This document shows, in pieces, positions 23,628 through 33,134 of a DNA stretch of 64,000 bases (positions are counted from its first letter, which is position 1; each line of letters starts with the position of its first letter). The position numbers and the translations under genes were made by a program. The notes under the pieces were generated by a model. It was not told the DNA's origin and searched no databases. It saw only the letters and a list, made by a program, of their open reading frames with translations. Location of the stretch: positions 3,472,001 to 3,536,000 of the forward strand of contig NZ_CP032549.1 of NCBI RefSeq assembly GCF_012221945.1. The letters run 5' to 3'. Origin of the DNA: Glutamicibacter mishrai (GTDB lineage Bacteria > Actinomycetota > Actinomycetes > Actinomycetales > Micrococcaceae).

Positions 23628-24266
23628 GTGACAACTGCGACTCATGCCCCAAATACGACGGCGCCTCATGCGCCGAACCGCCCAAACATGGTGTCGGTGG
23701 GAACGATGGTGTGGCTCTCCAGCGAGCTCATGTTCTTCGCCGCCCTCTTCGCCATGTATTTCAGCCTTCGGGCTGCCGCGCCCGAACTATGGGCGACTGA
23801 AACTGCCAAACTTAACGTGCCGTTTGCGCTGGTTAACACCCTGATTCTGGTTTCCAGCTCGTTCTCGTGCCAGCTTGGTGTGTTCCGTGCTGAAGAATTC
23901 AAGCCTCGCCGTTCCGGCGGACTGTTCAACTTCAAGGAATGGGGAATGATCGAATGGTTCATTCTCACCTTCATCCTTGGCGCAATCTTCGTCTCGGTCC
24001 AGGCTTATGAATACGTAACCCTCGTTCACGAGGGCGTAGCACTGAACTCGAACTCCTACGCTTCGGCCTTCTACATGACCACCGGCTTCCACGGCATTCA
24101 CGTCACCGGTGGCCTGATTGCATTCCTGCTGATCATTGGTCGTGCAATGCTGGCTAAGAAGTTTGGCCACTTCGAAGCAACGGGTTCCATCGTTGTGTCC
24201 TACTACTGGCACTTCGTTGACGTTGTTTGGATCGCGCTGTTTGCGATTATCTACTTCCTGAAGTAG
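23628..24266 (+). CDS. ctaE: Cytochrome c oxidase subunit III (aa3-type)
   Basis: CtaE is a membrane subunit of the aa3 oxidase that forms a supercomplex with the bc1 complex in actinobacteria. The 212-residue protein has five transmembrane helices and the family motifs [40 protein letters not shown] and the terminal [20 protein letters not shown]. The N-terminal repeat of Ala/Pro/His is cytoplasmic. It heads the ctaE-qcrC-qcrA-qcrB cluster. Confidence 0.96.
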   Translation: MTTATHAPNTTAPHAPNRPNMVSVGTMVWLSSELMFFAALFAMYFSLRAAAPELWATETAKLNVPFALVNTLILVSSSFSCQLGVFRAEEFKPRRSGGLFNFKEWGMIEWFILTFILGAIFVSVQAYEYVTLVHEGVALNSNSYASAFYMTTGFHGIHVTGGLIAFLLIIGRAMLAKKFGHFEATGSIVVSYYWHFVDVVWIALFAIIYFLK

Positions 24267-24342
24267 CAACTTTTAGTCATTAGTTGCCTCAACGAGAAGT
24301 ACGGCAACACCACACCAAAGAAACTAAGTGAGGAACCAGCAA

Positions 24343-25137
24343 GTGAAGGCTCTTTCGAAAAAGCGCCGCCACCCGCTCGCCGCTGTGGCCCTGCTTCTGT
24401 TTGGATTGCTGATTACCGGCAGTCTCTACACCGCAGCAGGAAACATCAGCGAAGCGAAGGCCGCTGAGACCACCGCAGCATCGCAGACCGATGTTGACGA
24501 AGGTCAGAAGCTTTTCGTCGCGAACTGCGCTACTTGCCACGGCATGCACGCTGAAGGTTCGGACTCCGGTCCTTCGCTGATTGGCGTTGGCGCCGCATCT
24601 GTTGACTTCCAGGTCGGTACCGGCCGTATGCCAATGCAGATGCAGGGCCCTCAGGCCCAGGTCAAGCCAGTTCAATTCGACGACAAGCAGATCTCCCAGT
24701 TGGCTGCGTATGTTGCCAGCCTGGGTGCAGGTCCAGCGATCCCGGATGAGGAATACCTCGATACCACCAAGGGCGATGCAGCTCACGGTGGAACCGTCTT
24801 CCGCGTGAACTGCGCAATGTGCCACAACGCGGCAGCAGCCGGTGGTGCTTTGACCCGCGGCAAGTTCGCTCCGACCTTGACCGGCGTAACCGAGAAGCAC
24901 ATCTACGAAGCGATGGCTACCGGCCCACAGAACATGCCAGTGTTCAACGACTCGAACATCACCCCAGAAGAGAAGCGTGATGTCATCACCTTCCTGAAGA
25001 CCATTGAAGCCAATGGTTCCGCTGGCGGTGCAGCCCTGGGCTCCCTGGGTCCAGTTGCTGAAGGCCTGTTCACCTGGACCGCAGGTCTGGGTATCATCAT
25101 TGCCTTCACCATTTGGTTGACCTCGCGTCCTTCCTAA
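24343..25137 (+). CDS. qcrC: Cytochrome bc1 complex diheme cytochrome c subunit
   Basis: QcrC carries electrons from the Rieske centre straight to the oxidase, since actinobacteria lack soluble cytochrome c. The 264-residue protein has an N-terminal membrane/signal segment (PLAAVALLLFGLLITGSLYT), two heme c sites CATCH (in VANCATCHGMHAEG) and CAMCH (in NCAMCHNAAAAG), and a C-terminal anchor helix (GLFTWTAGLGIIIAFTIWL). GTG 24343 is chosen over a GTG 15 bases earlier because AGGA at 24331-24334 is eight bases upstream. qcrA follows after 70 bases. Confidence 0.95.
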   Translation: MKALSKKRRHPLAAVALLLFGLLITGSLYTAAGNISEAKAAETTAASQTDVDEGQKLFVANCATCHGMHAEGSDSGPSLIGVGAASVDFQVGTGRMPMQMQGPQAQVKPVQFDDKQISQLAAYVASLGAGPAIPDEEYLDTTKGDAAHGGTVFRVNCAMCHNAAAAGGALTRGKFAPTLTGVTEKHIYEAMATGPQNMPVFNDSNITPEEKRDVITFLKTIEANGSAGGAALGSLGPVAEGLFTWTAGLGIIIAFTIWLTSRPS

Positions 25138-25207
25138 GGCAAACCACGGCCACGGCCGTAACCATCACTACGTACATAAATTCCTAACAGAAGGATGAGA
25201 GAGAAAC

Positions 25208-26257
25208 ATGGGCGACCATAGTCACGGCAGTCCCGAAAACTCGGGCACCGTTGCTAAGGCTGACGATGTAGCTCAGGATCGTTTCCCCGATCCGGGCTTG
25301 CCACCCCATCGTCCGCGTCTCGCAGATCGCGATCCGCGCGCAGCCAAGCGACACGAGCGTCAAGTAGCGCTCCTATTTACCATCTCCATCATCGGCACGC
25401 TCTTCTTCTTCGTGGCCTACTTCGTCCTGGGCCGCCTGGGCGATATGTCCTTCGCTGAACTGCGTGTGCAGAACGCTGCACTGGGCCTGGGCACCGCATT
25501 CGCGATGCTCGGTATCGGTGTAGGTATTGTTCACTGGGCAAAGACCCTGATGCCGGATCACGAGCTCATGGAAATGCGCCACGAGATCCGCTCGGAAGAA
25601 GACCGCCAGGATGCAGTCGAGATCGTAGATACCGTTCTTGAAGAATCCGGTATCAAGCGCCGTCCGCTGATCCGCAACACCCTGATCGGTGCCATCGCTT
25701 TGGCCCCGATTCCGGCAATCTTCATGTTCCGCGATCTGGATCGCACCGGTAAGACCGCAAACCAGATGATCGATTCCCTGCGCCACACCATGTGGGACAA
25801 GGGCATCCGATTGACCCGCGATCCATCCGGCACCCCGATCAAGGCTTCGGACGTCCAGATCGGCTCCGCTTTCCACGTTGTCCCAGAGGGCATCAACGAA
25901 ACCGAGAACCCGCTGAACGAAAAGGCCAAGGCCGTTGTTCTGCTGATGCGCATGGATCCAGCAGAAATGAACATCTCCGAGGGGCGCGAAGACTGGAACG
26001 TCGACGGCATCGTCGCCTACTCCAAGATCTGCACCCACGTTGGTTGCCCGATCGCACTGTATGAGCAGCACACGCACCACCTGCTGTGCCCTTGCCACCA
26101 GTCGACCTTCGACCTGACCCAGGAATGCAAGGTCATCTTCGGCCCAGCTGGTCACGCACTTCCACAGCTGCCAATTACTGTGGACTCCGAAGGCTACCTG
26201 GTCGCCCAGAGCGACTTCCATGAGCCTGTCGGCCCGGCCTACTGGGAGCGTGGTTAA
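25208..26257 (+). CDS. qcrA: Cytochrome bc1 complex Rieske iron-sulfur subunit
   Basis: QcrA holds the [2Fe-2S] cluster that takes electrons from menaquinol. The 349-residue protein is longer than mitochondrial Rieske proteins because it has three N-terminal membrane helices, as in other actinobacteria (LLFTISIIGTLFFFVAYFVL, ALGLGTAFAMLGIGVGIVHW and NTLIGAIALAPIPAIFMF). The cluster ligands are in CTHVGCP and LLCPCHQSTFD. It ends three bases before qcrB, so translation is coupled. Confidence 0.96.
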   Translation: MGDHSHGSPENSGTVAKADDVAQDRFPDPGLPPHRPRLADRDPRAAKRHERQVALLFTISIIGTLFFFVAYFVLGRLGDMSFAELRVQNAALGLGTAFAMLGIGVGIVHWAKTLMPDHELMEMRHEIRSEEDRQDAVEIVDTVLEESGIKRRPLIRNTLIGAIALAPIPAIFMFRDLDRTGKTANQMIDSLRHTMWDKGIRLTRDPSGTPIKASDVQIGSAFHVVPEGINETENPLNEKAKAVVLLMRMDPAEMNISEGREDWNVDGIVAYSKICTHVGCPIALYEQHTHHLLCPCHQSTFDLTQECKVIFGPAGHALPQLPITVDSEGYLVAQSDFHEPVGPAYWERG

Positions 26258-26259
26258 TC

Positions 26260-27930
26260 ATGACGACTGCTAACGAATACCAGGCAACGACCTCCACCGG
26301 TCGTATCGCCAACTTCGTGGATTCACGCGTTGGCGCTTCGGCTATCGTCAAGGAATTCGGTCGCAAGATCTTCCCTGACCACTGGTCGTTCATGTTCGGT
26401 GAAGTAGCTATGTACACCTTTGTGCTGTTGCTGCTCTCCGGTACCTTCCTGACCTTCTTCTTCGATCCTTCGATGGCGCACGTGACCTACAACGGTTCGT
26501 ACGTTCCGATGAAGGGTCTGGGAATGTCGACCGCCATGGCTTCGACCATGGACATCTCGTTCGACGTTCGCGGCGGCCTGTTCATGCGTCAGGTCCACCA
26601 CTGGTCGGCACTGCTCTTCATTGCATCGCTGTCCGTTCACATGCTCCGCGTGTTCTTCACCGGTGCATTCCGTCGCCCACGTGAATTGAACTGGGTTGTC
26701 GGCGGCGTTCTGCTGATCATGGGTCTGGCTGCTGGCTTCACCGGCTACTCCCTGCCCGATGATCTGCTTTCCGGTAACGGCCTGCGCATTATCGATGGCG
26801 TTATGAAGGCACTGCCAATCGTCGGTACTTACCTCTCGATGTTCTTCTTCGGTGGCGAGTTCCCAGGCGAGCACGTAATCCAGCGTCTGTACTCGCTGCA
26901 CATCATGATTGTGCCTGCAGTGATCATCCTGCTGATCGTAGTCCACCTATTCATGGTTGTGACCCACAAGCACACCCAGTACCCAGGCCCAGGTCGCACC
27001 AACGACAATGTTGTTGGCTTCCCTGTCGGCCCGGTCTACGCTGCAAAGGCCGGTGGATTCTTCTTCATCGTCTTCGGCATCGTTGCTTTCATCGCAGGCC
27101 TGTTCCAGATCAACCCGATCTGGAACTACGGACCATACGACCCATCCCCTGTTTCGGCTGGTACCCAGCCTGACTGGTACATCGGTTTCGTTGATGGCGC
27201 CCTGCGTTTGATGCCAGGTGTTCTTGGCAACTTCAGCTTCGAGTGGAACATTCCATTCCCATGGGGCACCAACACCCTGGTTCTCTCGGTTCTGCTCCCA
27301 GCCCTGGTTCCTGCAGGCGCACTGTTCGCAGTCATGTTCGCATGGCCATGGATCGAGCGTTGGGTGACCAAGGACAACCGCGAGCACCACTTGCTGGATC
27401 GTCCGCGTAACGCGCCATTCCGTACCGCTATGGGTGTTGCCGGCGTGATCTTCTACAGCGTGATGTGGGCAGCTGCATCCTCTGACTTGATCGCGACGCA
27501 CTTCCACGTGGCACTGAATGACGTCACCTACTGGTTGCGTGCACTGTTCTTCCTCGGCCCAATCCTGGGCTTCTGGTTGACCCGCCGCATCTGCCTGTCG
27601 CTGCAGCGCAAGGATCGCGAGATCGTGCTGCACGGCCGCGAAGCCGGCATCATCCAGATGTCGCCAGAAGGTGGCTTCACCGAGAAGCACGAAGAGGTCG
27701 ACGTTTACAAGCGCTACCTCTTGACCAACTTCGAGGATCGCCAGTACATCCCAGCAGAGCCTGACGCCGCTGGCCACATCTCCGGTTCGGAGAAGCGCCG
27801 CGCAATGATCTCGAAGTTCTTCTTCGAAGATCGCGTCGCCCCGGTAACCCCATCGGAACTGGAAGCAGCACATGCTGCCCACGGTCACCATGAGGTCGAG
27901 GGTGACAAGCAGGACTCGATCGAGAAGTAA
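26260..27930 (+). CDS. qcrB: Cytochrome bc1 complex cytochrome b subunit
   Basis: QcrB is the menaquinol-oxidising core with two b hemes. The 556-residue protein has the paired heme-binding histidines in helices B and D (RQVHHWSALLFIASLSVHML and QRLYSLHIMIVPAVIILLIV, then VHLFMVVTHKHTQ) and the Qo-site motif, here PYDPSP, in place of the PEWY of other groups. A long C-terminal cytoplasmic extension with charged repeats (EKHEEVDVYKRYLLTNFED) is typical of actinobacteria. It is the target homologue of the tuberculosis drug Q203. A strong terminator follows. Confidence 0.96.
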   Translation: MTTANEYQATTSTGRIANFVDSRVGASAIVKEFGRKIFPDHWSFMFGEVAMYTFVLLLLSGTFLTFFFDPSMAHVTYNGSYVPMKGLGMSTAMASTMDISFDVRGGLFMRQVHHWSALLFIASLSVHMLRVFFTGAFRRPRELNWVVGGVLLIMGLAAGFTGYSLPDDLLSGNGLRIIDGVMKALPIVGTYLSMFFFGGEFPGEHVIQRLYSLHIMIVPAVIILLIVVHLFMVVTHKHTQYPGPGRTNDNVVGFPVGPVYAAKAGGFFFIVFGIVAFIAGLFQINPIWNYGPYDPSPVSAGTQPDWYIGFVDGALRLMPGVLGNFSFEWNIPFPWGTNTLVLSVLLPALVPAGALFAVMFAWPWIERWVTKDNREHHLLDRPRNAPFRTAMGVAGVIFYSVMWAAASSDLIATHFHVALNDVTYWLRALFFLGPILGFWLTRRICLSLQRKDREIVLHGREAGIIQMSPEGGFTEKHEEVDVYKRYLLTNFEDRQYIPAEPDAAGHISGSEKRRAMISKFFFEDRVAPVTPSELEAAHAAHGHHEVEGDKQDSIEK

Positions 27931-27950
27931 TTCCGATTCGCGTTAGTCAC

Positions 27951-27986
27951 TAGAACAGGGACACACCACGGTGTGTCCCTGTTCTA
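27951..27986 (+). terminator. Terminator of the ctaE-qcrCAB cluster
   Basis: A perfect 17 bp arm TAGAACAGGGACACACC and its complement around the 2-base centre ac, followed by TTTAAG. It lies 20 bases after the qcrB stop. Confidence 0.88.
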
Positions 27987-28503
27987 TTTAAGCTGTTGTA
28001 CGGAGTCTTCAAGCGAACCTACTCCCCTGCGGAATCAGACTCGAACCCATTGCCAATCCTGCGAGGCCCTCACAGGGCCGTGAGAACGCCGAGAGCGCCA
28101 CTTGTGTTCAAGGAGTGGCCAATGCAGCTCTAAGCTCCCCTATGCGTCGCCAGTGGCGCCGGAAGCGTCGATGAGAAAGACGGCCGCTCGCTCTGTGACA
28201 ACTTCTTTAGATTCGGCAGCACTGTGCACTGCGCACAGAACAGCCAATGATGCCTAGAAGACCAGGAGCATCGGACCGGACGCCCAATATTGGGTATGCC
28301 GACGCGGCGATTCATATCAGGCTGGTGGAAGATGCCTGCCAAGAAACGGGACAGTTGAAACTGGAATCCTGTCCTCACTGTCCCATAGGTGCAACTAGGG
28401 AACGCCACGCCGAAACCGAATCGGTCCAACAGTGCCCGCCAACTTGAAACTAGTATCTGTCCGTCTGGACTGCCTGCGGAGCTGCTGCCATGCTGGCGTG
28501 GTC
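27987..28503. other. About 0.5 kb without a recognisable gene, possibly decayed
   Basis: Between the qcrB terminator and the end of the GntR gene there are 517 bases with open frames on both strands of at most about 100 codons. None has a ribosome site or family features. No long repeat or insertion-sequence end is visible. The absence of a transport or sugar operon beside the GntR gene suggests lost genes, but I cannot name a parent gene. Confidence 0.5.
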
Positions 28504-29286
28504 CTAAAAGGCCTCTGTGTAGCGCGGTGTACGAGTGCCAACGCGTTGCAGCGGGACAAAGAGCTTGTAGCGGTCCGAGCGGTAGAGCGAGACAGAGTAG
28601 TCGGCCAGCCGTTCGCCGATATAGGCGTAGCGCGTGATCTGCAACAACGGGAACCCTGGTTCAACGCCCAGCAAATGGGCCTGGCTCTTGCTTGCGGCCG
28701 TGCTTTCGACCTGATCCTCGCCCCATTCCAGAAGTATGCCGTAGCGCTCGTGTAGGGCTTGGTAGAGCTTGGACGGCGGCTCCGCGTCTACGAAGCCTGG
28801 GACCAGATCTGCTGGCATATAGTTCTCGTCCAGGCTCATCGGGGTTCCATCGGCCAGCAGCAGGCGTTTGAACTGCACCACCTGCGTCCCCTCCTCCACC
28901 ATTAGCTGCAGGGCAAGGTTCGTATTGGCCTTGATTTCGGCAAACTCCAGAACATGCGCGTCCGGCACCATCCCACGGCGCATCATGTCCTCGGAGTAGG
29001 AATGCAGCCTGACCCTCAAGTCAAGTTTCTCGGGGACGACAAAAGTGCCGATGCCGACTACGCGCTTGAGCACCTGTTCGTCGACCAACGCGTCTATTGC
29101 CTGGCGGATGGTCTTGCGGGCCACCCCGAAATGTTCGGCGAGCTCGCGTTCTGGTGGGAGCTTGTAGCCAGGTTTGCAGGCTTCGCGGGTGTGGGCTTTG
29201 AGGATCTCACGGATCTGCCGGTACTTGCTTTGTTTGCTCGCTGGATCAAGATACGCCTCGACCTTGGGCTGGGGTGCGTGGCGCAT
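28504..29286 (-). CDS. GntR/HutC-family transcriptional regulator
   Basis: A 260-residue regulator. The N-terminal winged helix (about 20-85) contains GYKLPPERELAEHFGVARKT and QAIDALVDEQVLKRVVGIGT. The C-terminal half is a UTRA effector domain (about 105-250; RLLLADGTPMSLDENYMPAD and ITRYAYIGERLADYSVSLYR). HutC-type members usually sense a sugar phosphate or amino acid derivative and repress a nearby operon; DasR, for aminosugars, is one example. ATG 29286 has GAGGAG about seven bases upstream. Its usual partner operon is missing on both sides, so it appears orphaned or acts at a distance. Confidence 0.88.
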   Translation of the reverse strand: MRHAPQPKVEAYLDPASKQSKYRQIREILKAHTREACKPGYKLPPERELAEHFGVARKTIRQAIDALVDEQVLKRVVGIGTFVVPEKLDLRVRLHSYSEDMMRRGMVPDAHVLEFAEIKANTNLALQLMVEEGTQVVQFKRLLLADGTPMSLDENYMPADLVPGFVDAEPPSKLYQALHERYGILLEWGEDQVESTAASKSQAHLLGVEPGFPLLQITRYAYIGERLADYSVSLYRSDRYKLFVPLQRVGTRTPRYTEAF

Positions 29287-29348
29287 GGTTGATCTCCTCG
29301 GCTGGTACCGGGCCGGCATTTCACTATGGCCCTACTGCTATTAAAAGA

Positions 29349-29387
29349 CTAATGGGGTGACAAGCCAATTGCTTGTCACCCCATTAG
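29349..29387 (-). terminator. Terminator of the ctaCDF operon
   Basis: A perfect 17 bp stem CTAATGGGGTGACAAGC and complement with the 5-base loop caatt. On the minus strand TCTTTTAAT follows, giving a good U tract after the ctaF stop. It could also act on rightward transcripts. Confidence 0.88.
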
Positions 29388-29396
29388 GACCACTGC

Positions 29397-29798
29397 TTAG
29401 TGTGCGTGGTCTCCACGGCTGTATTCGTAAACCCAGCCAACCAGACCTACAACGGAAAGTCCTGCTCCGATGTAGAAGACCCACCAGCCAACTGCAATGC
29501 CCAAGAAGGCGATTGCAGCGGAACCGGCAAGTACCAGTGGCCACCAGCTCCATGGCGAGAACATTCCGATGTCGCCGGCGTTCTCGTGGATTTCACCGTC
29601 GACACGGTCCTCTGGGCGAGGGCCGATGCGCTTGGCGGTGAACAGCAGGTACCACCCAACCATTGCGGACAGGCCTACCAGCATCAGCAATGCCAGGAAG
29701 CCAACCCATTCGCTCCAGTTGGTCATGTAACCGTAGATCACGGCGATAGGGGCGAAGAAGAAGACGCCACCCAGGAAGATCCAGGATTCAATTTTCAT
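29397..29798 (-). CDS. ctaF: Cytochrome c oxidase subunit IV (actinobacterial CtaF)
   Basis: A small subunit specific to the actinobacterial aa3 oxidase. The 133-residue protein has four hydrophobic helices: ESWIFLGGVFFFAPIAVIYG, GFLALLMLVGLSAMVGWYLL, WWPLVLAGSAAIAFLGIAVG and VFYIGAGLSVVGLVGWVYEY. The acidic loop GPRPEDRVDGEIHENAGDIG lies between the pairs and is a family mark. It begins two bases after the ctaD stop and ends the operon. Confidence 0.94.
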   Translation of the reverse strand: MKIESWIFLGGVFFFAPIAVIYGYMTNWSEWVGFLALLMLVGLSAMVGWYLLFTAKRIGPRPEDRVDGEIHENAGDIGMFSPWSWWPLVLAGSAAIAFLGIAVGWWVFYIGAGLSVVGLVGWVYEYSRGDHAH

Positions 29799-29800
29799 CT

Positions 29801-31519
29801 TTACAGGTCCTTCTGATCAGCAGGGCCAAAGATCTTTGCAACCGGAGTTTCTGGGGTAACGCGACCGCTCAGTTCCGGGTGGTGCAGATCCAAAGCTGGA
29901 CGCTCTGAACGGATGCGAGGAATCGAGTGGAAGTTGTGGCGTGGTGGTGGGCAAGAGGTAGCCCACTCCAGCGAGGCGCCGAAGCCCCATGGATCATCAA
30001 CTTCAACCTTCTTGCCGTAGCGGAAGGTGATCCATACGTTCCAGAAGAACGGAATCATCGATGCGCCCAAGATGAACGCGAAGACGGTCGAGACCTGGTT
30101 CATGGTGGTGAAACCATCTTCAGGCATGTAGTCGGCGTAACGACGCGGCATACCCATGACACCCAGCCAGTGCTGGATCAGGAAGGTTCCGTGGAAGCCA
30201 GTGAACAGCATCCAGAAGTGGATCTTGCCCAGACGCTCGTTGAGCATCTTGCCGGTCCACTTTGGCCACCAGAAGTAGAAGCCAGCGAACATTGCGAATA
30301 CCACGGTACCGAAGACCACGTAGTGGAAGTGTGCCACAACGAAGTAGGAGTCAGAAACGTGGAAGTCCAGTGCAGGAGCGGAGAGGATAATACCGGTCAG
30401 ACCACCGAACAAGAAGGTGATCATGAAGCCGATGCTCCACAGCATTGGGGTTTCGAAGGTAATCGAACCGCGCCACAGGGTACCGATCCAGTTGAAGAAC
30501 TTCACACCGGTTGGCACTGCGATCAGCATGGTCATGAAGCCGAAGAACGGAAGCATAACCGAGCCGGTGACGTACATGTGGTGAGCCCACACAGAAACCG
30601 ACAGTGCAGCGATCGAGATGGTCGCGAAGACCAGACCCTTGTAACCGAAGATCGGCTTGCGGCTGAAGACCGGGAAGATCTCCGAAACGATACCGAAGAA
30701 CGGCAGCGCGATGATGTAAACCTCAGGGTGTCCGAAGAACCAGAACAGGTGCTGCCACAGGACGGCACCGCCGTTCTCCGGGTCGAAGATGTGTGCACCA
30801 AAGCGGCGATCAGCACCCAGCGCGAACAGCGCAGCTGCCAGCGGCGGGAAGGCCATCAGGACCAGCAACGAGGTGATCAAGGTGTTCCACGAGAAGATCG
30901 ACATGCGCCACATGGTCATGCCAGGGGCACGCAGGCAGATGATCGTGGTGATGAAGTTGACGGCACCCAGGATGGTACCGAAGCCCGACAGTGCCAGACC
31001 GAAGACCCAGAGGTCTCCACCGACACCTGGCGAGAAGGTGGTGTTCGACAGTGGAGCGTAAGCGAACCAACCGAAGCTAGCTGCACCCTGCGGGGTGAGG
31101 TAGCCGGCCAGAGCGATTACGGAGCCCATGGCGAAGAACCAGAAAGCCAGTGCGTTCAGACGTGGGAAGGCCACATCCGGGGAACCGATCTGCAAAGGCA
31201 TCATGACGTTTGCGAAGCCAGCGAAGAGCGGGGTCGCGAACATCAGCAGCATGACGGTGCCGTGCATGGTGAACAGCTGGTTGTACTGTTCCTTGGTCTG
31301 CAGGATCTGCATACCTGGTTCGAACAGCTCTGCACGGATCAGCAGCGCCATGACGCCACCGATGCAGAACATGACGAACGAAGTGATCAGGTACATGTAC
31401 CCGATCTTCTTGTGGTCGGTCGAAGTGATGTAGTCGACGAAAAGGCGACCCTTCGACTTCGGCACCACGGCTGGGGCAATCGACTTGACGTCGTCAGTTG
31501 CGTATTCAAACGTAGTCAT
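29801..31519 (-). CDS. ctaD: Cytochrome c oxidase subunit I (aa3-type)
   Basis: CtaD is the catalytic subunit that holds heme a and the heme a3-CuB site where oxygen is reduced and protons are pumped. The 572-residue protein has twelve transmembrane helices. Visible ligands are the CuB His in [13 protein letters not shown] (with the cross-linked Tyr), the CuB pair in [10 protein letters not shown], and the heme histidines in [13 protein letters not shown]. The K-channel and D-channel segments look normal. The GC-rich C-terminus is polar. The start is five bases past the ctaC stop. Confidence 0.97.
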   Translation of the reverse strand: MTTFEYATDDVKSIAPAVVPKSKGRLFVDYITSTDHKKIGYMYLITSFVMFCIGGVMALLIRAELFEPGMQILQTKEQYNQLFTMHGTVMLLMFATPLFAGFANVMMPLQIGSPDVAFPRLNALAFWFFAMGSVIALAGYLTPQGAASFGWFAYAPLSNTTFSPGVGGDLWVFGLALSGFGTILGAVNFITTIICLRAPGMTMWRMSIFSWNTLITSLLVLMAFPPLAAALFALGADRRFGAHIFDPENGGAVLWQHLFWFFGHPEVYIIALPFFGIVSEIFPVFSRKPIFGYKGLVFATISIAALSVSVWAHHMYVTGSVMLPFFGFMTMLIAVPTGVKFFNWIGTLWRGSITFETPMLWSIGFMITFLFGGLTGIILSAPALDFHVSDSYFVVAHFHYVVFGTVVFAMFAGFYFWWPKWTGKMLNERLGKIHFWMLFTGFHGTFLIQHWLGVMGMPRRYADYMPEDGFTTMNQVSTVFAFILGASMIPFFWNVWITFRYGKKVEVDDPWGFGASLEWATSCPPPRHNFHSIPRIRSERPALDLHHPELSGRVTPETPVAKIFGPADQKDL

Positions 31520-31524
31520 AGTGA

Positions 31525-32406
31525 TTACTCTCCTTCCCCGTGCTCTACTACTACACCGTTAACCGTGTCCGGCTGGCGGTCGTATTCTTCGCCGATGTGT
31601 CCATCGTCCATCTTCGCGAGCTGAGCCTTGAACTCTGCGTCGCTGACGACCTTCACGTTGAAGAGCATTTCGGAGTGGTACTCGCCGCAAAGCTCGGCGC
31701 ACTTTCCGTCATAGCTACCTTCAACCTGAGGAGTCAGGTAGATGTGGTTGGTCTTGCCTGGGATCATGTCCAGCTTCTGCAAGAAGGCTGGGACCCAGAA
31801 CGAGTGAATTACATCGCGGCTGTTCAGATCCAGCTGTACCGGCTTGCCTGCTGGCAAGTACAAGGTAGGCAGTTCTTCGCGAGCGCCTTCCGAGCCATCG
31901 GTGTGCAAGTGGGCCTGGGTGCCGGCGAAATGCTTCTCAGTGCCCTGGTAGGTGTAGTTGAAGTCCCAAGACCACTGCTTGGCTCGAACGTCTACTACGA
32001 CCTCGGAATCAACAGGCTTGTTGATGCTCTTTTCCAGGGTGTTGTTGAAGCTAAAGAAGACTAGAACAAGGACCAAAGGAATGGCCGTGTAGAAGATCTC
32101 CAATGGCATGTTGTAGCTCAGCTGGCGGGGGTAACCGGTGTCGGTCTTGCGGCGACGGTAGGCGATGATGCACCAAAGCATCAAGCCCCAAGTCAAAATA
32201 CCGATGACTACCACGGCGATCCACGAGTGAACCCAGAAATCCTGGATTGCAGCAGTGTGGTTAGTGGTGTCACGCTCCACGTTTGGGAGCCAACCGCGTT
32301 TAGCCTCCGCTGAACATCCCGTCAACAGCAGCGCGCCAGTGCCGACTAAAGCCAGAACTTTGGCTTTAGCAGACCCGCGACTGCCGGTTCGGTCTTGCGA
32401 ACTCAC
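31525..32406 (-). CDS. ctaC: Cytochrome c oxidase subunit II (aa3-type), lipoprotein
   Basis: CtaC accepts electrons at its binuclear CuA centre. The 293-residue protein begins with a lipoprotein signal ending [12 protein letters not shown]. Two membrane helices follow ([20 protein letters not shown] and [20 protein letters not shown]), and then the cupredoxin domain with CuA ligands in [12 protein letters not shown] plus the upstream His in [14 protein letters not shown] 32406 is chosen because AGGAAGGGC lies just upstream. An ATG 14 codons earlier, with a poorly spaced site, is an alternative. It is the first gene of ctaC-ctaD-ctaF. Confidence 0.94.
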   Translation of the reverse strand: MSSQDRTGSRGSAKAKVLALVGTGALLLTGCSAEAKRGWLPNVERDTTNHTAAIQDFWVHSWIAVVVIGILTWGLMLWCIIAYRRRKTDTGYPRQLSYNMPLEIFYTAIPLVLVLVFFSFNNTLEKSINKPVDSEVVVDVRAKQWSWDFNYTYQGTEKHFAGTQAHLHTDGSEGAREELPTLYLPAGKPVQLDLNSRDVIHSFWVPAFLQKLDMIPGKTNHIYLTPQVEGSYDGKCAELCGEYHSEMLFNVKVVSDAEFKAQLAKMDDGHIGEEYDRQPDTVNGVVVEHGEGE

Positions 32407-32556
32407 AGACGGCCCTTCCTCTTTGTTGGTGCAGAATGTGGTCTTCATAAGTCACCTCGTGGTTTAACGAGTTGCACGGTGAGGTGGCTCACGAAGGGAA
32501 ACATAGTTTTACTACTTAACGTAGAGCTTACCCTCTTCGGGGTCAGAATGCCGAAA

Positions 32557-32606
32557 AACGCCGCTGTTCTAACGAGAAATTTCTTCAACGTTTGAACAGC
32601 GGCGTT
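32557..32606 (-). terminator. Terminator after erpA
   Basis: A 13 bp arm AACGCCGCTGTTC and its complement enclose a 24-base loop that itself can pair (AACG/CGTT). On the minus strand it is followed by TTTTTCGG. It ends the erpA message before the ctaC promoter. Confidence 0.8.
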
Positions 32607-32629
32607 AGTTCCCTTGGGCCAGGTGGATC

Positions 32630-33004
32630 CTAGTGGAAGGAGTCTCCGCAGGCGCAGGAGCCGGAGGCCGAAGGGTTGTCGATGGTGAAGCCCTGCTTCG
32701 AGATGGTGTCTTCGAAGTCGATCGAAGCGCCAGCAAGGTAAGGAACGCTCATCTTGTCGACGATGACCTCTACGCCGTCGAAGTTGCGAACAGCGTCGCC
32801 CTCGAGCATGCGCTCATCGAAGTAAAGCTGGTAAATCAGGCCCGAGCAGCCGCCTGGCTGCACGGCGATGCGCAGACGCAAGTCGTCGCGGCCTTCCTGC
32901 TCCAACAGTGAACGCACCTTTTCGGCGGCCACGTCGGAAATGTTTACCTCGTGGGTTGGCAACTCGGTTGGGTCACCCTTGGTTTGCTCAACAGCTGCAG
33001 TCAT
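32630..33004 (-). CDS. erpA: A-type iron-sulfur cluster carrier (ErpA/HesB family)
   Basis: The protein delivers [Fe-S] clusters to target enzymes. The 124-residue product has the three conserved cysteines: AVQPGGCSGLIYQL (first Cys) and the C-terminal pair in SGSCACGDSF. These are the HesB/IscA signature. GGAGGAAATC gives a strong start at ATG 33004; a longer frame of 13 extra codons runs back through that site. It corresponds to Rv2204c of M. tuberculosis, which also sits next to ctaC. Transcribed alone. Confidence 0.94.
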   Translation of the reverse strand: MTAAVEQTKGDPTELPTHEVNISDVAAEKVRSLLEQEGRDDLRLRIAVQPGGCSGLIYQLYFDERMLEGDAVRNFDGVEVIVDKMSVPYLAGASIDFEDTISKQGFTIDNPSASGSCACGDSFH

Positions 33005-33134
33005 GATTTCCTCCCATACTGCTCGTTGTGGCATCAGCCTCAAATTAGCTCCGAGACTTCGCCCCTGTTCTTGCTACTATCCTACGTCGCAACCGCGAGG
33101 ATTTCTCCCCTTATGTCACGGCGTATGACACGCC

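Noticed and set aside
29927..31624. 565-codon open frame on the plus strand
   Set aside because: It lies antisense to ctaD, whose sequence is unmistakable. Long antisense frames are expected in high-GC coding DNA. The product has no family features.
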